NCBI RefSeq assembly: GCF_900103265.1
Contig: NZ_FMWX01000002.1
Span: 1 to 64,000, forward strand
DNA from: Sphingomonas sp. NFR15
GTDB taxonomy: Bacteria > Pseudomonadota > Alphaproteobacteria > Sphingomonadales > Sphingomonadaceae
Length of the DNA: 64,000 nt
Direction of reading: 5' to 3'
This document shows positions 54,345 through 62,329 of the stretch, one piece after another. Position 1 is the first letter of the stretch. Every line of letters starts with the position of its first letter. The notes beneath the pieces are model-generated. The model did not search any database. It was not told where the DNA came from and saw nothing but the letters and a program-made list of their open reading frames with translations. Made by a program: the position numbers and the translations under genes.

Positions 54345-55205
54345 CTAATCGGCCAGACTGTCGATCACCATATCCACCAGCGCACGCAAACGCGGCAGCC
54401 GCTTCATGTCGCGATGATAGGCGATCCACGTTTCCCGCGATGGCGGGGCGTCGCCGAGATCGACCTCGACCAGTCCCACGGTGGCAGCGCCCAGAGGCTT
54501 GGGCAAGACCGCCATCCCCACCCCCAACGCGCACAGCCGCGCCTGCATCTCACGGCTGTTGCTACGCGCCACGATGCGCGCGGCCGGGATCGCCTGCATC
54601 AGCCAGCCGACGTCGGGCATGCCGCCAAATCCCGTGTCCATCACCACCACATCCTGTGCGGGCACCTCGCGGCCCGCGGGCGCATAGAGTGCGTAGGACA
54701 CGGTTGTCAGCCTGCGCGCGATCACCTCCGGCTCGTCGAAAGCGGCGATGCGGAACGCCAGATCGGCCTCGCGCCGGGCGAGGCTGTAAACGCGCGGATC
54801 GGTGAGCGTTTCGACCACGACGCACGGGTGCCGCTGGTTGAACGCCGCCAACACCGGCGCCAGCACGACGCGACCAAACCAGTCCGAACAGGTCAAGCGG
54901 AGCATGCCCGTCAACCCTTGCTCGCTGCCTGCTAGTTCGCGCGCAAGGGCGTGTGCGTCGCTCTCCATCCGCTCGGCATGGCGCAGCATCATCTCGCCTT
55001 CGTCGGTCAGCACGAAGCCATCAGCGGTGCGTTGGAACAGCTTCACGCCCGCAGCCCCCTCCAGCGCGCGCAGGCGGCGCCCCATGGTCGGCTGCGACTG
55101 GCCGACGCGGCGGGAGGCCGCACCCAGCGTGCCCTCGCGCGCGATGGCGAGGAAGATTGGAAGATCGCTCCATTCAAGCTGCAGTGGCATCGAAGGCTCA
55201 AACAA
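54345..55205 (-). CDS. LysR-family transcriptional regulator
   Basis: Protein of 286 residues. DLPIFLAIAREGTLGAASRR and VGQSQPTMGRRLRALEGAAG form the LysR winged helix-turn-helix. The effector domain begins at GMLRLTCSDWFGRV. It faces a quinone-reductase-like gene across an 85-bp gap with inverted repeats and a TATAAT box, so it probably regulates that gene. ATG 55205 or 55190 could be the start. Confidence 0.9.
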   Translation of the reverse strand: MFEPSMPLQLEWSDLPIFLAIAREGTLGAASRRVGQSQPTMGRRLRALEGAAGVKLFQRTADGFVLTDEGEMMLRHAERMESDAHALARELAGSEQGLTGMLRLTCSDWFGRVVLAPVLAAFNQRHPCVVVETLTDPRVYSLARREADLAFRIAAFDEPEVIARRLTTVSYALYAPAGREVPAQDVVVMDTGFGGMPDVGWLMQAIPAARIVARSNSREMQARLCALGVGMAVLPKPLGAATVGLVEVDLGDAPPSRETWIAYHRDMKRLPRLRALVDMVIDSLAD

Positions 55206-55216
55206 AAATGCATGGT

Positions 55217-55254
55217 TATCATGCAGTATAATTGATTTTCATTCAATCATGATA
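55217..55254. promoter_or_regulatory. Divergent LysR-type promoter region with nested inverted repeats
   Basis: TATCATG (55217-55223) and CATGATA (55248-55254) form an outer 7-bp inverted repeat. ATTGA (55231-55235) and TCAAT (55243-55247) form an inner one with a 7-bp centre, the classic LysR size. TATAAT at 55227-55232 is a perfect -10 box for the reductase gene, without a good -35, which suggests activator dependence. Confidence 0.6.
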
Positions 55255-55290
55255 GCGCCATCTTTCCGGCATCACACAGGAGAGGTTTCC

Positions 55291-56298
55291 GTGCCCCAAT
55301 CCCCCACTATGCTCGCCGCCTTTATCGATAGCGCGAATGGCCCCTTCACCGTTCGCCGTGTCCCCCGGCCCACCCCGAGCGCCGGCGAAGTGCTCGTCCG
55401 CGTTCACGCCAGCGGCACAAACCCGCTCGACGCGAAAATCCGCGCCGGCGAGGCCGCCCATGCGCGCCGCCCCCTGCTCGCCGTGCTCGGGATGGATGTG
55501 GCGGGCGTGGTCGAGGCGGTCGGCTCCGGCGACGCGGCCTTCGCGGTCGGCGACGAAGTCTATGGCCTGGTCGGCGGCGTAGGTGATCTGCCGGGTACAC
55601 AGGCACAATATATCACGGCCGACGCACGCCTGCTGGCTCGCAAACCTACCAATCTCACCATGCGCGAAGCCGCCGTCCTGCCGCTGGTCACCCTCACCGC
55701 ATGGGAAGGGTTGATCGACCGCGCCGCCATCCGCCCGGGCCAGAGCGTGCTGGTACAAGGCGGCGGGGGCGGAGTCGGCCATGCCGCGGTGCAGCTTGCG
55801 CTGGCGTACGGGGCGCACGTGTTCGCCACCGCGTTCGGCGACGATCTCGCGTATATCCGCGGCCTCGGCGCCACGCCGATCGACGCGGCACAGGAGGTCG
55901 AGCATTATGTCGCCGAGCGTACCGATGGGCGCGGTTTCGATATCGTGTATGACACGGGTGGCGGCGCCATGCTCGATGCGTCATTCAGGGCGGTGAAGCG
56001 CCTTGGCCATGTGGTCAGTTCGCTCGGCTGGGGCGTTCACGCACTGGCGCCATTGTCGTTCAAGCAAGCCACCTACTCCGGCGTCTTCACGCTTCACACG
56101 CTGCTCGCCAACGAAGGGCGCGAGCGATACGGCGAGATCCTGGCCGCGGCTGCGAAGCTGGCGGAAAGCGGGCGGCTGTCGCCCCGGCTCGACCCGCGCG
56201 ACTTCGGCATCGATGAGATCGGCGCAGCCTATGACGCCGTGACGAGCCGCCGTGGAACGCCGCCCCGCCGGGGCAAGATCGCCATCACCATCGCCTGA
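55291..56298 (+). CDS. Zinc-type alcohol dehydrogenase-like NADPH:quinone oxidoreductase
   Basis: Protein of 335 residues of the MDR superfamily. VLVRVHASGTNPLDAKIRAG is the quinone-reductase N-terminus, LGMDVAGVVEAVG a further signature, and VLVQGGGGGVGHAAVQLA the nucleotide-binding loop. Zinc-binding Cys are missing, so it is of the zinc-free quinone reductase group. It reduces quinones or enones with NADPH. A strong aggagagg site precedes the GTG start at 55291. Confidence 0.9.
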   Translation: MPQSPTMLAAFIDSANGPFTVRRVPRPTPSAGEVLVRVHASGTNPLDAKIRAGEAAHARRPLLAVLGMDVAGVVEAVGSGDAAFAVGDEVYGLVGGVGDLPGTQAQYITADARLLARKPTNLTMREAAVLPLVTLTAWEGLIDRAAIRPGQSVLVQGGGGGVGHAAVQLALAYGAHVFATAFGDDLAYIRGLGATPIDAAQEVEHYVAERTDGRGFDIVYDTGGGAMLDASFRAVKRLGHVVSSLGWGVHALAPLSFKQATYSGVFTLHTLLANEGRERYGEILAAAAKLAESGRLSPRLDPRDFGIDEIGAAYDAVTSRRGTPPRRGKIAITIA

Positions 56299-56437
56299 AA
56301 TACGCGCGGGCCAAAGGCCGAAAAGCAATTCAAAATGCCGCAATGCAAAATGATATTCGGACGCACATAAGTCAAACACGGTCGTTCAACCATTCTGGAG
56401 GGGAACTATTTAAGCCAATCATGTGTTTGCGCCACAA

Positions 56438-56468
56438 TGGACAATCTATTTGTTGAGATAACTATAAA
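56438..56468 (+). promoter_or_regulatory. Possible promoter of the peptide/HDO operon
   Basis: TGGACA (56438-56443) and TATAAA (56463-56468) resemble sigma-70 boxes, though the 19-bp spacing is long. They lie 63 bp before the peptide start in an AT-rich spacer that otherwise holds no gene (56299-56530). Treat as tentative. Confidence 0.35.
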
Positions 56469-56530
56469 ACTGGCAGATATTTCCTCCAGTCGACCAAAAC
56501 GAAGTCGACGCCGCGAAAATGGAGGATATC

Positions 56531-56710
56531 ATGTCTGCAGCCAGCGCACATCCAACCGTCCATGAAGTCAAAGATGCGGACCCCGTGCACAATACCTTCG
56601 ACGGCAAGAAGGCCGACCTGTACATCAATACAGGCAAGCTCGGGAAGAATTTCCTTTTCACGGTCGAGAAGGCGGATGGCCACCCGACCTTGATCGCGAT
56701 CCATCTCTGA
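56531..56710 (+). CDS. Small peptide of 59 residues, candidate RiPP-like precursor
   Basis: A 59-residue product that starts with ATG behind a near-perfect ribosome site (ggagga). It begins MSAASAHPTVHEVKDADP and ends ADGHPTLIAIHL. It has no Cys, no signal peptide and no membrane helix, and is rich in Lys, Asp and His. A hairpin and then three HDO-type genes follow in the same direction. The position and size fit a precursor whose leader would be recognised by the RRE-like domains of the following enzymes. It could instead be a small subunit of the enzyme complex. Confidence 0.6.
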   Translation: MSAASAHPTVHEVKDADPVHNTFDGKKADLYINTGKLGKNFLFTVEKADGHPTLIAIHL

Positions 56711-56720
56711 CCCATCCGCT

Positions 56721-56760
56721 GGTGGCCGGCGGCACGAGACATGTCGCGCTGCCGACCACC
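56721..56760 (+). promoter_or_regulatory. Hairpin between peptide gene and first HDO gene
   Basis: GGTGG-C-CGGC (56721-56730) pairs with GCCG-A-CCACC (56751-56760) with one mismatch and a 20-nt loop containing the palindrome GACATGTC. Placed 10 bp after the peptide stop, it could partially terminate or stabilise the transcript so that the peptide is made in excess over the enzymes, as is usual for RiPP precursors. Confidence 0.5.
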
Positions 56761-56792
56761 TGCGGACGTGTCCACCGTGACGGAACGGTATC

Positions 56793-57779
56793 GTGACCGA
56801 AGACACCTATACCGCCAGTCGCCCGCGACTCATCGCCGAGGTCCGCGTCAACGAGGCCACGCTGATGCTCGGCGACAGACACACCCTTGTCGCGCGTGAT
56901 TTGCCGCAGACCGTGCTCGAACGTACGCTCAGACGGATGGACGGCGCGACCACTCTCGATCGGATCGTCTTGGATGAACCCGCCCTACCGCGCGAAGCCG
57001 CCGACGAACTCGTCGCGTCGCTCGACGCACTCGGGCTGATAGATGATTCCGCGCTCCCCGCTTTCCGATCGGGATCCGAGGTGATCCTGGAACTTGAAGA
57101 ACTGATCGAAGCGCGCTGCGAGACAACGATCTACCGCAACCCGTTCTGGAGAACATGTCTTGCCGCCAACGCGCCGGACGAGTTGCCGCAACGGCTGGCC
57201 ACCGGCATGGTTATCGAAAATTGGCATTTCTTGTTCCGGGAGAGTTATTTCGACGCGCCGGTGCTGTCCTACGTCCCCAACACCGCAGTCCGGCTGCTGC
57301 TCAATGAATTCTTCGCCGAAGAATATGGCCATGACGAGATTCTGCTGCGGTCGCTGGCGCACGTCGGCCTGACGTATGAGGACATGCAGGACGCCATCCC
57401 GCTCCCGGAAACCATGGCGCTGTGCAATGCCCTGGCCTATTGGGCGCACAACGATCCGCTGTTCTTCTTCGCGACGCTGGGCCTGCTGGAAGGCCAAGGG
57501 ATGAAGGAGGACAGCTTCATTGAGGCATGCACCCGGGTCGGAATGGACGAGGCTTTTGTCGGGCCGCTGCGCACCCATGCGAACATCAACATCAGCGCTT
57601 GCCACGGCAATCTCAGCCGGCTGATCTATCAGAAAATTCCCGCAATTACCGAAGCGGAAGCAAGGCGGCTGAAGGCGCAAATTCCGTTGTTCGTCGACCT
57701 GTATGACGCATTCTACAGCGGCGTCTGGCGCCACTATACCGCGGACGCACCGCTGCTGCGGCGTGTCTCCGAGCTGTGA
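56793..57779 (+). CDS. RRE-like/HDO fusion protein 1 (iron-containing redox enzyme family)
   Basis: Protein of 328 residues. Residues 10-86 look like a PqqD/RRE winged helix (TLVARDLPQTVLERTLRRMD, GATTLDRIVL, ADELVASLDALGLIDD). The C-terminal about 210 residues are a haem-oxygenase-like helical bundle with ligands E142, E177-x2-H180, E233, H262 and H271 (IENWHF, EEYGHDE, LLEGQG, HANINISACH). This set is that of dimetal HDO oxidases such as UndA-type enzymes. A GTG start at 56793 is used. The gene belongs to the series of three fused enzymes behind the peptide gene. Confidence 0.75.
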   Translation: MTEDTYTASRPRLIAEVRVNEATLMLGDRHTLVARDLPQTVLERTLRRMDGATTLDRIVLDEPALPREAADELVASLDALGLIDDSALPAFRSGSEVILELEELIEARCETTIYRNPFWRTCLAANAPDELPQRLATGMVIENWHFLFRESYFDAPVLSYVPNTAVRLLLNEFFAEEYGHDEILLRSLAHVGLTYEDMQDAIPLPETMALCNALAYWAHNDPLFFFATLGLLEGQGMKEDSFIEACTRVGMDEAFVGPLRTHANINISACHGNLSRLIYQKIPAITEAEARRLKAQIPLFVDLYDAFYSGVWRHYTADAPLLRRVSEL

Positions 57780-57791
57780 AGGAATAGTAGC

Positions 57792-58790
57792 ATGGACGCC
57801 ACTATCGCCGGTCTCAGCCACCCCAAGTTCAGGCCCGGTGTGACGACGGACGTCGGGCCAAACAGCGTCACCGTCCGCGTCGGCGAGACCAAATGCGCGT
57901 TCGCGTTCGAAACGGCAGAGGCTCCCGCCGTGGCCCGGCTGATCGACCAACTCACGACCGGCGGCGGTACGATCGACACGATGATTGCCACCGTGCCCGA
58001 AATCGCCGAAAAGGTGCCGCCGCTACTCCAGGCGCTCGACGCCGTCCGCCTGCTCGTTGACGCGAGGCCGCATACCGCGGGCATGGTAAGCGGCGCGCAA
58101 CTCTACCGCGAGGTTCGCCGGATCGCCGAGCGCGTCACGAGACGCGTTGCCCGCTCCGCCTTCCAAACCGCGCTCGTCGAGCGACACGCGACGCGCGAAC
58201 ACCTGATCGGCTATGCCCTCGAATATTTCTACATCGTCAAGGCCGCGCCCGGGCTGATCGCCCCCGCGCTGGCCACCGCGTTCACCCGACGCGAGCGGAA
58301 TCTGCTTCAGGAGTTTCTAAAGTCGGAACTCGGACACGACGCATTTCTCGGACGAGCGCTGGAGGCGGTCGGAATTACCTCCGCCGAGTTGGAGGCGCAT
58401 CAGCCGCTACCCGCCACTTTCGCATTATGCGCGGCGCTCGGCGTCTATGCGCGCCAGCATCCGTTATCCTTCAAGGCGGTGCTGTTCCTGTTCGAAATGG
58501 CGCAGGCGGCCTTCATCGACGCGTTCGACGCTCGGTGCCGCGAACTCGATTTACCTGCCGCTTTCTATCTCCCGCTGCGCGACCATGCCGATCTCAACGC
58601 GGACTACGACCATGCCGACATCTCACGTGAATTGCTGGCGCTGGAGGGCGTGATCGATCGCGAGGCCGTCGTCGTGGTGAAACGTCACGTCGCGTTGATG
58701 ATCGAGACGATGATCCAGCAGGAGGAACAAATCCTCGCCGCCTATGCCGAACCCCGCGCGACAATCGCGCGTATCTTCGAGAACGCCTGA
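57792..58790 (+). CDS. RRE-like/HDO fusion protein 2
   Basis: Protein of 332 residues. The N-terminus (RPGVTTDVGPNSVTVRVGE, then TIDTMIATVPEIAEKVPPLL and ALDAVRLLVD) again suggests a PqqD/RRE-like fold, in the style of the front domain of azole-peptide E1 proteins. The HDO half has E144, E179-x2-H182, E235, H265 and H274 (ALEYFYIV, SELGHDA, LFLFEMAQ, DHADLNADYDH). A gaagga ribosome site lies 12 bp behind the previous stop. It overlaps the third gene by one base. The reaction is unknown; oxidation of a peptide side chain is inferred. Confidence 0.75.
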   Translation: MDATIAGLSHPKFRPGVTTDVGPNSVTVRVGETKCAFAFETAEAPAVARLIDQLTTGGGTIDTMIATVPEIAEKVPPLLQALDAVRLLVDARPHTAGMVSGAQLYREVRRIAERVTRRVARSAFQTALVERHATREHLIGYALEYFYIVKAAPGLIAPALATAFTRRERNLLQEFLKSELGHDAFLGRALEAVGITSAELEAHQPLPATFALCAALGVYARQHPLSFKAVLFLFEMAQAAFIDAFDARCRELDLPAAFYLPLRDHADLNADYDHADISRELLALEGVIDREAVVVVKRHVALMIETMIQQEEQILAAYAEPRATIARIFENA

Positions 58791-60283
58791 TGGATCTCTG
58801 GACCTTTCATCGCTACCGCGCACCCAAGCTGTGCGTCGATGCGATCCAAGTCTCGCCGGATGCGCCCGCGATCACGCTCGTCCAAGGCGATACGCATTAC
58901 ACGCTCGCGGTCGATGATCCCGCAGCCGCAGCGCGTATAGCCAAGGAGCTCGCGACGCTGCGCGACAGCGGCGCGCCCCTATGGGACTTGATGCGCGAAG
59001 CGGGCGCCGACGGTTGGGGCGCCCTCGGTGCGTTTCTCGACAGCCGCGCCCTGATCAGCGAAGGCCATGACGAAACCCGGCAGGCGCTCGCTCGGAGGAT
59101 CGCCGCGATCGAGACCTGCATCGCCGGCACCATCGCCGCCATCCGTGAAAATTTGCCTTCCGATCGGCTCGAACGCCTGGCCGCCCACGCCGCGTTGCTG
59201 AGGGCAGAGGCAAACGCAACGCTCCCCGCCGACGCGCTCGGCACCACCGGCGATCCGTTCGACGCGGACGTCCAGCCCAACTTCTTCCTCGCGCTGATCG
59301 TCGCCGAATTCGCCTATTTCCGTCAGTCGGCGCCCCTAACGCTGGTTGCGGCCGGCGTGATGCTCGCGCGCATCGCAGGTGACGACGCCACCTTGCCGGA
59401 GACCGACGCGGTCATCGAAGCGCTTTCCCTCTACGATCCACGCGACCTCGAATCGCACCTCTGGCTTGTCGCGCGCGGACTGGTGGATTCGACTGGCGAC
59501 GCTGCGAGGCGCTTCTCGACCCCACCGGTTCCAGACCTGCCGATGTTGCCCGGCCTCGAGTTCATGCGCCGCCTGGAAGTGCTGACGCGTAGCGCGCTCG
59601 CGGCATGGGGCGAGAACGCGTACGTTACGCTGCTCGACGCGCTTGGCGATCGCTGGTCGCCGCTGGTCGGGGGGCCGTTCATCGAGCAATATCATGTCAC
59701 ATGCCGCTTCGTCGAAATCGTCGCCCCAAGCCTCAGCCGCCGACTGATCGCGCCGCTCCGCGCGATGATGTTCCGCTATTATGGCGAAGAGGTGGGCCAC
59801 GAGGCATTCGAAAGCGCGACCTGTCAGGCGCTAGGCATCACCCAGGCGGCGCTCGATAAGGCGATTCCGCTACCGCTGCACGTCGCGTACGTGGATTTGT
59901 TGACGCTTGTCGCGCAACTCGATCCGCTCACGGCGTGCGCGTCGATCATGGTGGCCGAAGGAGTGTTCGGCGAGCCGCCCGACATGTCACTCCGCCTCGC
60001 CGCCGCCGCGCGTACCAATCCCGCATTCAGCGACCTCGCGGGCGATCACGAGGCGCTGAACGAAGATCTGAACCACAACAGCATCTCGCGCGACGCGTTC
60101 GAACATATCGCGGCTGTGCCACCGGCCGCGCAGGCGCGTGTCATTCGCCGCATCCTGTTCCTGCTTGAACTCAACCACCGCGCCTGGTCCGGCATCGCCG
60201 ATTTCTACGGGCCACAAACGTCCCTGCGTCTGCAGGGCTCGCTGGGTTCTATGCTTTCGCCCGAAGGCCGGCGCGCGTGTTGA
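58790..60283 (+). CDS. RRE-like/HDO fusion protein 3, enlarged
   Basis: Protein of 497 residues, about 165 longer than its two paralogues. Residues 10-92 resemble the same RRE-like fold (ITLVQGDTHYTLAVDD, LGAFLDSRALIS). An extra mostly helical section (about 95-260) follows, perhaps a second degenerate HDO-like bundle, then the HDO domain with E299, E334-x2-H337, E390, H420 and H429 (FIEQYHV, EEVGHEA, MVAEGVF, DHEALNEDLNH). It is the last gene of the series. Its stop lies 19 bp from a convergent hydrolase. Confidence 0.73.
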   Translation: MDLWTFHRYRAPKLCVDAIQVSPDAPAITLVQGDTHYTLAVDDPAAAARIAKELATLRDSGAPLWDLMREAGADGWGALGAFLDSRALISEGHDETRQALARRIAAIETCIAGTIAAIRENLPSDRLERLAAHAALLRAEANATLPADALGTTGDPFDADVQPNFFLALIVAEFAYFRQSAPLTLVAAGVMLARIAGDDATLPETDAVIEALSLYDPRDLESHLWLVARGLVDSTGDAARRFSTPPVPDLPMLPGLEFMRRLEVLTRSALAAWGENAYVTLLDALGDRWSPLVGGPFIEQYHVTCRFVEIVAPSLSRRLIAPLRAMMFRYYGEEVGHEAFESATCQALGITQAALDKAIPLPLHVAYVDLLTLVAQLDPLTACASIMVAEGVFGEPPDMSLRLAAAARTNPAFSDLAGDHEALNEDLNHNSISRDAFEHIAAVPPAAQARVIRRILFLLELNHRAWSGIADFYGPQTSLRLQGSLGSMLSPEGRRAC

Positions 60284-60302
60284 GAGGAGATGGCCAGATA
60301 GC

Positions 60303-61271
60303 TCAGCCGAAGCCCTGCGCCCGTGCCCATGTGGCGAAGAGTTCCTTCCAGTGACGCGCCGGCTCGCCTGCCGCGCCGGGGAGGCCAAGACCATGTCCGC
60401 CGGCGGTGAAAAGATGCGTTTCGACCTTCACCCCCGCCGCCTTCAGAGCCGCCCGCATTTCGAGCGTATTCTCCACCGAAACGACCGTATCATCCTCGGC
60501 ATGGGCCATGAAGCAGGGCGGCGTGGCGGTGGTGACGTTGTGCGCCGGACTGTGCACCCGCTGCGTTTCGGGCGATGGGTTTGGCCCGAGCAGCATGTCG
60601 CGCGAGCCGCCATGCGCGAGCGGCGCACTCATCGACTGGACGGCATAGATCGGTGCCGCGATCGCGGGCCGCGCACTCAACCGATCGCTCGCGTCGAGCG
60701 GGTCATAGACCCGCGCGTCATAGCGGGTGGCGAGATCACCGCAGACGTGGCCACCTGCGGAAAAGCCGAGTGCGCCGACCTTGTTGAGATCGAAACCATA
60801 TAGCGGCGCTCGCGATCGGATGAGCCGCATGGCGCGCTGGGCGTCGGCCAGCGGCACATCCGCCCGGTTCGCCCATCCCTCGCCAGGCAGACGATAATAC
60901 AGCACGAACACCGTCCAGCCGCGCTCACTGAGCCACGGCCCAACCTGATACCCCTCGACGTCGATGACGATCACCGAATAGCCCCCGCCCGGCGTCACCA
61001 ACAGCGCGGCGCCGTTCGGCTTCGATGGCCGGAACACCTTCATGCGCGGCCGGACGATGCCCTTCACCATCCGGCCGTGGCGTTGGGCGTCGCCAGCCTC
61101 GATCACCTGCTCGACCGGCAGGACGGCGGGCGCGCCGGGCGGCGTGCCGGGCCACAGATCGATCTCCTCGGCTGGAAACGCGGGCCACATTCCAGGCTCG
61201 GCGGCGCGAAGGCCCGAACTCAGCAGACCCGCACCGACCCCGGCCAACAGCGTTTCGCGACGATTCAACAT
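60303..61271 (-). CDS. Exported alpha/beta hydrolase (esterase, BD-FAE/acetyl-xylan-esterase-like)
   Basis: Protein of 322 residues with a Tat-like N-terminus (NRRETLLAGVGAGLLSSG). LVTPGGGYSV is the oxyanion-hole region, GFSAGGHVCGDL has the nucleophile S171, and HAEDDTVV with GGHGLG supplies the Asp and His. It hydrolyses an ester or acetyl group in the periplasm. It converges on the HDO genes and is divergent from the ABC exporter, so it may or may not belong to the same pathway. Confidence 0.83.
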   Translation of the reverse strand: MLNRRETLLAGVGAGLLSSGLRAAEPGMWPAFPAEEIDLWPGTPPGAPAVLPVEQVIEAGDAQRHGRMVKGIVRPRMKVFRPSKPNGAALLVTPGGGYSVIVIDVEGYQVGPWLSERGWTVFVLYYRLPGEGWANRADVPLADAQRAMRLIRSRAPLYGFDLNKVGALGFSAGGHVCGDLATRYDARVYDPLDASDRLSARPAIAAPIYAVQSMSAPLAHGGSRDMLLGPNPSPETQRVHSPAHNVTTATPPCFMAHAEDDTVVSVENTLEMRAALKAAGVKVETHLFTAGGHGLGLPGAAGEPARHWKELFATWARAQGFG

Positions 61272-61564
61272 AGGTGTTCGTCTCTCCTTTGCGGGGGCAG
61301 TCATCTCCGGGGGCGTGCTGCGTGTCAAAGCCAATATGGGCGGCACCGGCCCCCGCATTCGTGAGCGGTTCGAGCCCGCGATAGGTGCGAACCCGGCTGG
61401 ATCTTTCGATCGATATGGGGCGCAGACGGCAAGGAAGCTCGCCCCGATACCGACTTCCAAAACATGCCACGCTGGCTCGATACGTGATGTTACGGATGTC
61501 CCTCGGAACCGCCGCCGGTCATCTTGGGTCGATGGCTCTCGGGACGCGGGCGGATCGGGCACGG

Positions 61565-62329
61565 ATGAGCAAGACTGGGCCAGTCGTCGAAACCCATGCG
61601 CTTGGCCGTCGCTTCGGCAGCGTCGTCGCCGTTGCAGATCTGAGCATCACGATCGCGCCGGGTGAAACCTTCGCGCTGATCGGCCCAAACGGGGCAGGCA
61701 AGAGTTCGCTGATGAAGATGCTGACCACACTGCTCCCGCCGACGGCCGGCGATGCGCGTGTCGCCGGATACGATATCAGGGGCGAGCCCCAGCAAGTACG
61801 CCGGCACATTGGGTATGTCCCGCAACTGCCGTCCGCCGACACGGAACTGACCGGCTATGAGAATATGCTGCTTTCCGCGCGCCTATATCTGCTTCCGGCG
61901 CGCGAACGGCGGTCCCGGATCGCGGAGGCACTCACTTTGATGGAACTGAGCGATGCGCGCGACCGCGCGGTCGGCACCTATTCGGGCGGCATGGCGCGGC
62001 GTCTGGAGATCGCACAGAGCACGCTCCATCGACCCGCCGTTCTGTTCCTGGACGAGCCGACGGTAGGACTTGACCCGAACGGCAGGCTTGCCGTCTGGAG
62101 TCATGTGAGGCGCCTGCGGCGGGAGACCGGCGCCGCGATCGTCTTCTCGACGCATTACATGGAAGAAGCGGAAGATCTCGCCGATCGGGTCGCGCTGATC
62201 AGCCGCGGGCGCCTTGCCGCGGTGGGCACCGTGGCCGAACTCAAGAACGCGCATGGTGCCGCCTCGCTCGACGCGCTCTTCACAAAGCTGACCGGCGCGG
62301 CGCTATCCCCGACGGCGGTTCGGCTATGA
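61565..62329 (+). CDS. ABC transporter ATP-binding protein (DrrA/ABC-2 type)
   Basis: Protein of 254 residues. Walker [15 protein letters not shown], signature [13 protein letters not shown], Walker [13 protein letters not shown] and the switch His in [11 protein letters not shown] are all intact. It powers the ABC-2 permease encoded next (ATGA overlap). ATG 61565 is taken; ATG 61532 is in frame upstream. The 293-bp gap before it holds the divergent promoters of this operon and the hydrolase. Confidence 0.9.
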   Translation: MSKTGPVVETHALGRRFGSVVAVADLSITIAPGETFALIGPNGAGKSSLMKMLTTLLPPTAGDARVAGYDIRGEPQQVRRHIGYVPQLPSADTELTGYENMLLSARLYLLPARERRSRIAEALTLMELSDARDRAVGTYSGGMARRLEIAQSTLHRPAVLFLDEPTVGLDPNGRLAVWSHVRRLRRETGAAIVFSTHYMEEAEDLADRVALISRGRLAAVGTVAELKNAHGAASLDALFTKLTGAALSPTAVRL

